A DNA stretch of 9,037 nt, taken from positions 1 through 9,037 of the forward strand of contig JAITVE010000118.1 in the NCBI GenBank assembly GCA_031285975.1, given 5' to 3'. The notes under the pieces are model-generated. The model searched no databases and was not told where the DNA came from. It saw nothing but the letters and a program-made list of their open reading frames with translations. Positions 7,153 through 9,037 of the stretch are shown here, one piece after another. The translations under genes and the position numbers were made by a program. Position 1 is the first letter of the stretch. Every line of letters starts with the position of its first letter. The stretch is from Candidatus Adiutrix sp. (GTDB taxonomy: Bacteria > Desulfobacterota > Desulfarculia > Adiutricales > Adiutricaceae).

Positions 7153-7219
7153 ACTTTTGACGCCTGCATTACTTTTTGATGCACACGCCCGCCCCTGCGT
7201 CCGGTGGACTTTTGACGCC
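7153..7219. repeat. Three ACTTTTGACGC-like repeats upstream of the ruvX promoter
   Basis: The 12-mer ACTTTTGACGCC occurs exactly at 7153-7164 and 7208-7219. A variant, ACTTTTTGATGC, lies between them at 7171-7182, flanked by a TGCAT...ATGCA dyad (7165-7183). All three are in the same orientation, and the nearest copy is 12 bp upstream of the -35 box. The arrangement suggests binding sites for a regulator, but none was recognised. Confidence 0.4.
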
Positions 7220-7225
7220 CCCCCG

Positions 7226-7260
7226 CCTTCCGTCACCCCGGCGAAGGCCGGGGCCCATGC
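7226..7260. repeat. REP-like intergenic palindrome
   Basis: CCCCGGC (7236-7242) and GCCGGGG (7247-7253) form a perfect 7-bp stem with loop GAAG, flanked by TTCCGTCA and CCCATGCC. The whole resembles the short interspersed palindromes of CGTCACCCCGGCGAAGGC type that are common between genes in several proteobacterial genomes. Only one copy is in the window. Confidence 0.55.
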
Positions 7261-7318
7261 CTTTCTCTTGGTGAGTATAGCCTCCCGCCCTACATCCCCC
7301 CACCGCCGTCGTATCTAC

Positions 7319-7368
7319 ACAAAAAACGCGGTCGGCGCGGGATGTTCACATCACCCCGCGCCAACCGC
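7319..7368 (-). terminator. Rho-independent terminator of the 74-aa gene
   Basis: On the minus strand GCGGT (7368-7364 side) and GGCGCGG (7362-7356 side) pair with CCGCGCC and ACCGC on the other arm (7340-7328), with one A/C mismatch. The upper part can extend with GATG/CATC around the loop. The stem is followed by a run of six T (from 7326 down to 7321). It begins 29 nt after the stop of the small gene. Confidence 0.88.
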
Positions 7369-7397
7369 ATCTCATTGCCATATAAGGCTTATCTATA

Positions 7398-7622
7398 CTA
7401 AGCGTAAAAATTCAAATTCGACCGCCGGTCGTTGAGGTATTCCACCTCGCCGCGTTCGCTGTCGTCATCGTCAGTGTCATAGATGGCGACCTGCTTGGCT
7501 TTTTCCGGGCCGCCTTTGTTGATTTTTTCCGAACGACTCACCAGGGGACGCGGCTTGGTTTCGTCCCGCTCAACGCGGTTCTGGCGGTTCAGCCAGGCAT
7601 AGACTTCAGGGTGAATCAGCAT
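7398..7622 (-). CDS. Hypothetical small acidic protein, 74 residues
   Basis: Not recognised. The product has a short hydrophobic/aromatic start (LIHPEVYAWLNRQ, 2-14), a Lys/Arg-rich middle (about 16-43), an acidic patch (DTDDDD, 49-54) and a polar end with YLNDRRSNLNFYA. There is no signal peptide, transmembrane segment or cysteine. Support for a real gene: an ATG with AAGGGGG 5 nt upstream, an AT-rich promoter-like box at 7652-7657, and a strong terminator just after the stop. It lies 117 nt after the DegT-family gene on the same strand and looks like its own small transcript. The strong charge separation suggests a disordered protein; function is unknown. Confidence 0.72.
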   Translation of the reverse strand: MLIHPEVYAWLNRQNRVERDETKPRPLVSRSEKINKGGPEKAKQVAIYDTDDDDSERGEVEYLNDRRSNLNFYA

Positions 7623-7641
7623 AGCGGCCCCCTTTCCGGCA

Positions 7642-7660
7642 ACATATCCTTACTATATGT
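7642..7660 (-). promoter_or_regulatory. -10-like box inside an ACATAT/ATATGT dyad before the 74-aa gene
   Basis: ACATAT (7642-7647) and ATATGT (7655-7660) form a 6-7-6 dyad. It contains the minus-strand hexamer TATAGT (7657-7652; 5/6 to TATAAT), about 30 nt upstream of the ATG. No good -35 is present at 16-18 nt. A dyad over a -10 box is a common repressor-operator layout, but this reading is an inference. Confidence 0.3.
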
Positions 7661-7670
7661 ATCGGTCGCG

Positions 7671-7738
7671 GCGGCCCCCGGCATTAAGGCTTTTTAGCTT
7701 TGCCTAATGTTTTTTCTCAGCCAAAGCTCAGGGGCCGC
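7671..7738 (-). other. Long-range inverted repeat after the DegT gene
   Basis: GCGGCCCC (7671-7678) is complementary to GGGGCCGC (7731-7738), which begins one base after the DegT stop codon. A second copy of GCGGCCCCC lies at 7624-7632 over the ribosome binding site of the 74-aa gene and could pair with the same arm. No U-tract follows on the minus strand. Confidence 0.4.
7682..7715 (+). terminator. Terminator-like hairpin on the plus strand
   Basis: CATTA-A-GGC (7682-7690) pairs with GCC-TAATG (7702-7709) as 8 bp with one bulged A, followed directly by TTTTTT (7710-7715). Only the plus strand has the T-run on the correct side, yet no plus-strand gene precedes it. A 7-bp alternative stem, AGCTTTG/CAAAGCT (7696-7702 with 7722-7728), would exclude it. 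Confidence 0.4.
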
Positions 7739-7739
7739 G

Positions 7740-8876
7740 CTAACTCTCGTCGGCCACCACTTTCAGGAGCTTTTCCGCCACATAGGCCGCCGCCTCGTCG
7801 GTCAAATCCGGGTAAAGGGGCAGGCAAATCTGGCGGCGGGCCACCATTTCCGTCACCGGCAGGGGCTCGACAGGCGCGGCCAGGTATTGCGGATAGTTCG
7901 TCCATATCGGCTGCCAATGCCCGGCCTCGGCGTAGACCTCACCAGCCAGGCTGATCTGGAATTCCTCTTTCAGCCGCTGCTTCACCCGCTCCCGCGCCAC
8001 GCCTTCCGGCAGCAGGGCCATGTATTTGTAGTACGCCGGTTTGTGGCCCGCCCAGGGCGTGACCGGCTTCACCGCCGCGCCTTCCAGCAGTTGGTCGTAG
8101 ACCTGGGCGGCCCGGCGGCGGCGTTCCAGAATCCAGTCCGCTTTTTTCATCATGGCCAGGCCCAAGAGGGCGTGAATCTCCGACGGCCGGAAGTTCAGGC
8201 CCAGCCGCTGGTGGCTGTTGGAACCCGGACGGCTATGTCCGTGCTGGCGGACGGCGTCCATGGCCGCCCGCAATTCCTCATCGGCAGTGGTGACCATGCC
8301 GCCCTCGGCCGTGGTCAGCACTTTCGTGGGGTAAAAGGAAAACGCCGCCGCTGCGCCCAGGCTGCCCGCCCGGCCCTCCGGCACTTCCGCGCCATGGGCG
8401 TGGGCCGCGTCCTCAATGAAAACCGCGCGGTTATTTTCGGCAATGGCCTTGATGCGCGGCCACTCCGGGGAAATGAAGCCGCCCACGTGGGTCAGGATGA
8501 CCGCCTTAGTATCAGCGCGGATTTTGCGGGCCAAATCGATGGGGCACATCTGAAAATACTCTTCGTCGCAGTCCACCAAAATTATCCGCGCCCCGGCGGC
8601 CACCGGGGCCAGGGCCGTGGCCAGGAAGGTGTTGGCGGGCACGGCCACCGAGGCTCCCTCCAAACTCAGCACGCGGGCGATCATTTCCAGCGCCGCCGTG
8701 CCGTTGCCGCAGCCCAGGGCGTAGGGCACCCCGCAAAAAGCGGCGAACTCGCGCTCAAAAGCCAGGTTGTGCTCGCCCATGGCCAGGCGGCCCTTCAAAA
8801 GCATCTGCCGCAGTTCGCCGCAAATAAAATCCGCGTCCGCCTCGTCAAACGGTATTTTCAGTATGGGGATTTCCAT
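7740..8876 (-). CDS. DegT/DnrJ/EryC1/StrS-family PLP-dependent aminotransferase
   Basis: Cytoplasmic aminotransferase of 378 residues; the family transfers an amino group, usually from glutamate, to keto-sugar nucleotides for LPS, capsule or glycoprotein sugars. Motifs: GCGNGTAAL (55-63, cofactor phosphate binding), PANTF (80-84), VFIEDAAHAHGA (152-163, with Asp156 contacting the pyridine nitrogen), FSFYPTKVLTTAEGGMV (179-195, with Lys185 the predicted Schiff-base lysine) and GLNFRPSEIHALLGL (226-240). Length is normal. The HVGGFISPE segment (130-138) differs from the more common HLYG form, so the substrate cannot be assigned. The ATG is preceded by GGAGGA at about 10 nt. No other sugar-nucleotide gene is in the window; partners may lie beyond the right edge. 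A substrate other than a nucleotide sugar cannot be excluded. Confidence 0.92.
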   Translation of the reverse strand: MEIPILKIPFDEADADFICGELRQMLLKGRLAMGEHNLAFEREFAAFCGVPYALGCGNGTAALEMIARVLSLEGASVAVPANTFLATALAPVAAGARIILVDCDEEYFQMCPIDLARKIRADTKAVILTHVGGFISPEWPRIKAIAENNRAVFIEDAAHAHGAEVPEGRAGSLGAAAAFSFYPTKVLTTAEGGMVTTADEELRAAMDAVRQHGHSRPGSNSHQRLGLNFRPSEIHALLGLAMMKKADWILERRRRAAQVYDQLLEGAAVKPVTPWAGHKPAYYKYMALLPEGVARERVKQRLKEEFQISLAGEVYAEAGHWQPIWTNYPQYLAAPVEPLPVTEMVARRQICLPLYPDLTDEAAAYVAEKLLKVVADES

Positions 8877-8910
8877 GGGTGCGCGTCCTCCGCCGTCAAA
8901 AGATGGAGAC

Positions 8911-8919
8911 AGTGTACCA
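8911..8919 (-). promoter_or_regulatory. Candidate extended -10 promoter of the DegT-family gene
   Basis: TGGTACACT on the minus strand fits the extended -10 pattern TGn plus a hexamer (TACACT, 4/6 to TATAAT). The transcript would start about 28 nt before the ATG, leaving room for the GGAGGA ribosome binding site. The -35 position (TTCCAC) matches poorly. Confidence 0.3.
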
Positions 8920-8948
8920 CATCACGCCGCTCCGTGGAATCGCCGCTT

Positions 8949-8974
8949 TTTTTGAGGTGCGCTTCGCGGCGAAG
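8949..8974 (+). repeat. 26-bp dispersed repeat, copy 2
   Basis: Identical over 26 bp to 3104-3129 but in the opposite orientation. Here it is preceded by two more T and by CGCCGC, so a second pairing, TCGCCGC (8940-8946) with GCGGCGA (8966-8972), is possible. It lies upstream of the DegT-family gene, outside any coding frame. Confidence 0.75.
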
Positions 8975-8990
8975 ATTCTGGAATTAGTAT

Positions 8991-9037
8991 GGGGCTCTGC
9001 CCCAAGCCCCGCCAGAGAGGGCTTTACGCGAAGCCCT
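8991..9037. repeat. REP-like tandem hairpins at the right edge
   Basis: Two adjacent palindromes: GGGGC-TCT-GCCCC (8991-9003) and AGGGCTT-TACGCG-AAGCCCT (9018-9037, ending exactly at the window edge). The GGGGCTCTGCCCCAAGCCCC core resembles dispersed extragenic repeats seen in many bacterial genomes. The element may continue outside the window, and together with the adjacent 26-mer it may be one larger repeat unit. Confidence 0.55.

Larger units (their letters stand above)
7024..7397. other. Gene-free stretch between the 74-aa gene and ruvX
   Basis: These 374 bp hold no credible gene. From the ruvX side they contain a structured ruvX leader (7052-7097), a promoter candidate (7113-7141), three ACTTTTGACGC-like repeats (7153-7219), a REP-like palindrome (7226-7260) and the terminator of the small upstream gene (7319-7368). 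Only about 7262-7318 shows no recognisable element. Confidence 0.7.

Noticed and set aside
7153..7219. CRISPR-like array
   Set aside because: Only three short repeats with unequal spacing (18 and 37 bp), no typical repeat length, and no cas gene.
7024..7236. N-terminal extension of ruvX up to 7236
   Set aside because: The extra 71 residues have no family match and cover the promoter candidate and repeats; the family normally starts at the MKRILALD-like sequence.
7070..7435. 121-codon plus-strand frame in the gap upstream of ruvX
   Set aside because: It covers a promoter candidate, a REP-like palindrome and the terminator of the small gene; the product looks like random translation.
7707..8987. 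426-codon plus-strand open frame opposite the DegT gene
   Set aside because: It is antisense to a gene with a full set of PLP-enzyme motifs. Its product is His/Gly/Arg/Gln-rich with no recognisable domain, which is typical of a GC-rich shadow frame.

Overview
The window is a stretch of GC-rich chromosome from a Gram-negative bacterium. LptF and LptG, the inner-membrane permeases that extract lipopolysaccharide, show an outer membrane. Gene style and the long class II aldolase point to the Desulfobacterota (former Deltaproteobacteria); this is an inference from family resemblance, not a database result. No rRNA, tRNA, CRISPR array, insertion sequence or prophage gene was seen. The coding content is housekeeping; the less ordinary signals lie between the genes.

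Layout: 1-503 (+) is the C-terminal part of an RsuA/RluB-type pseudouridine synthase, cut by the window edge. It converges on an otherwise minus-strand window, and a hairpin at about 521-567 separates the two directions. Reading the minus strand in its own direction (right to left): a DegT/DnrJ/EryC1/StrS aminotransferase (8876-7740); a 74-residue acidic protein of unknown function (7622-7398) with its own Rho-independent terminator (7368-7319); a 374-bp gene-free stretch holding a sigma70-like promoter, repeats and a structured leader; then a tightly packed run ruvX - mltG - lptF - lptG (7023-3130) with overlaps of 11 nt, a gap of 3 nt and an overlap of 4 nt; then asd (2991-1954), which has its own promoter candidate; then a class II fructose-bisphosphate aldolase (1883-594).

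How the genes fit together: ruvX (Holliday-junction resolvase-like/16S rRNA maturation family), mltG (glycan-strand terminating transglycosylase) and lptFG (LPS extraction) look like one transcription unit that ties envelope building to a core nucleic-acid factor. asd supplies aspartate semialdehyde for lysine/diaminopimelate, threonine and methionine, so it also feeds the cell wall. The aldolase belongs to glycolysis/gluconeogenesis.

No previously undescribed multi-gene system is visible. The best candidates for a second look are the small orphan gene with its possible mutually exclusive RNA structures over the ribosome binding site, the three ACTTTTGACGC-like repeats and structured leader upstream of ruvX, and a 26-bp sequence that occurs twice in opposite orientation, once beside REP-like hairpins at the right edge.
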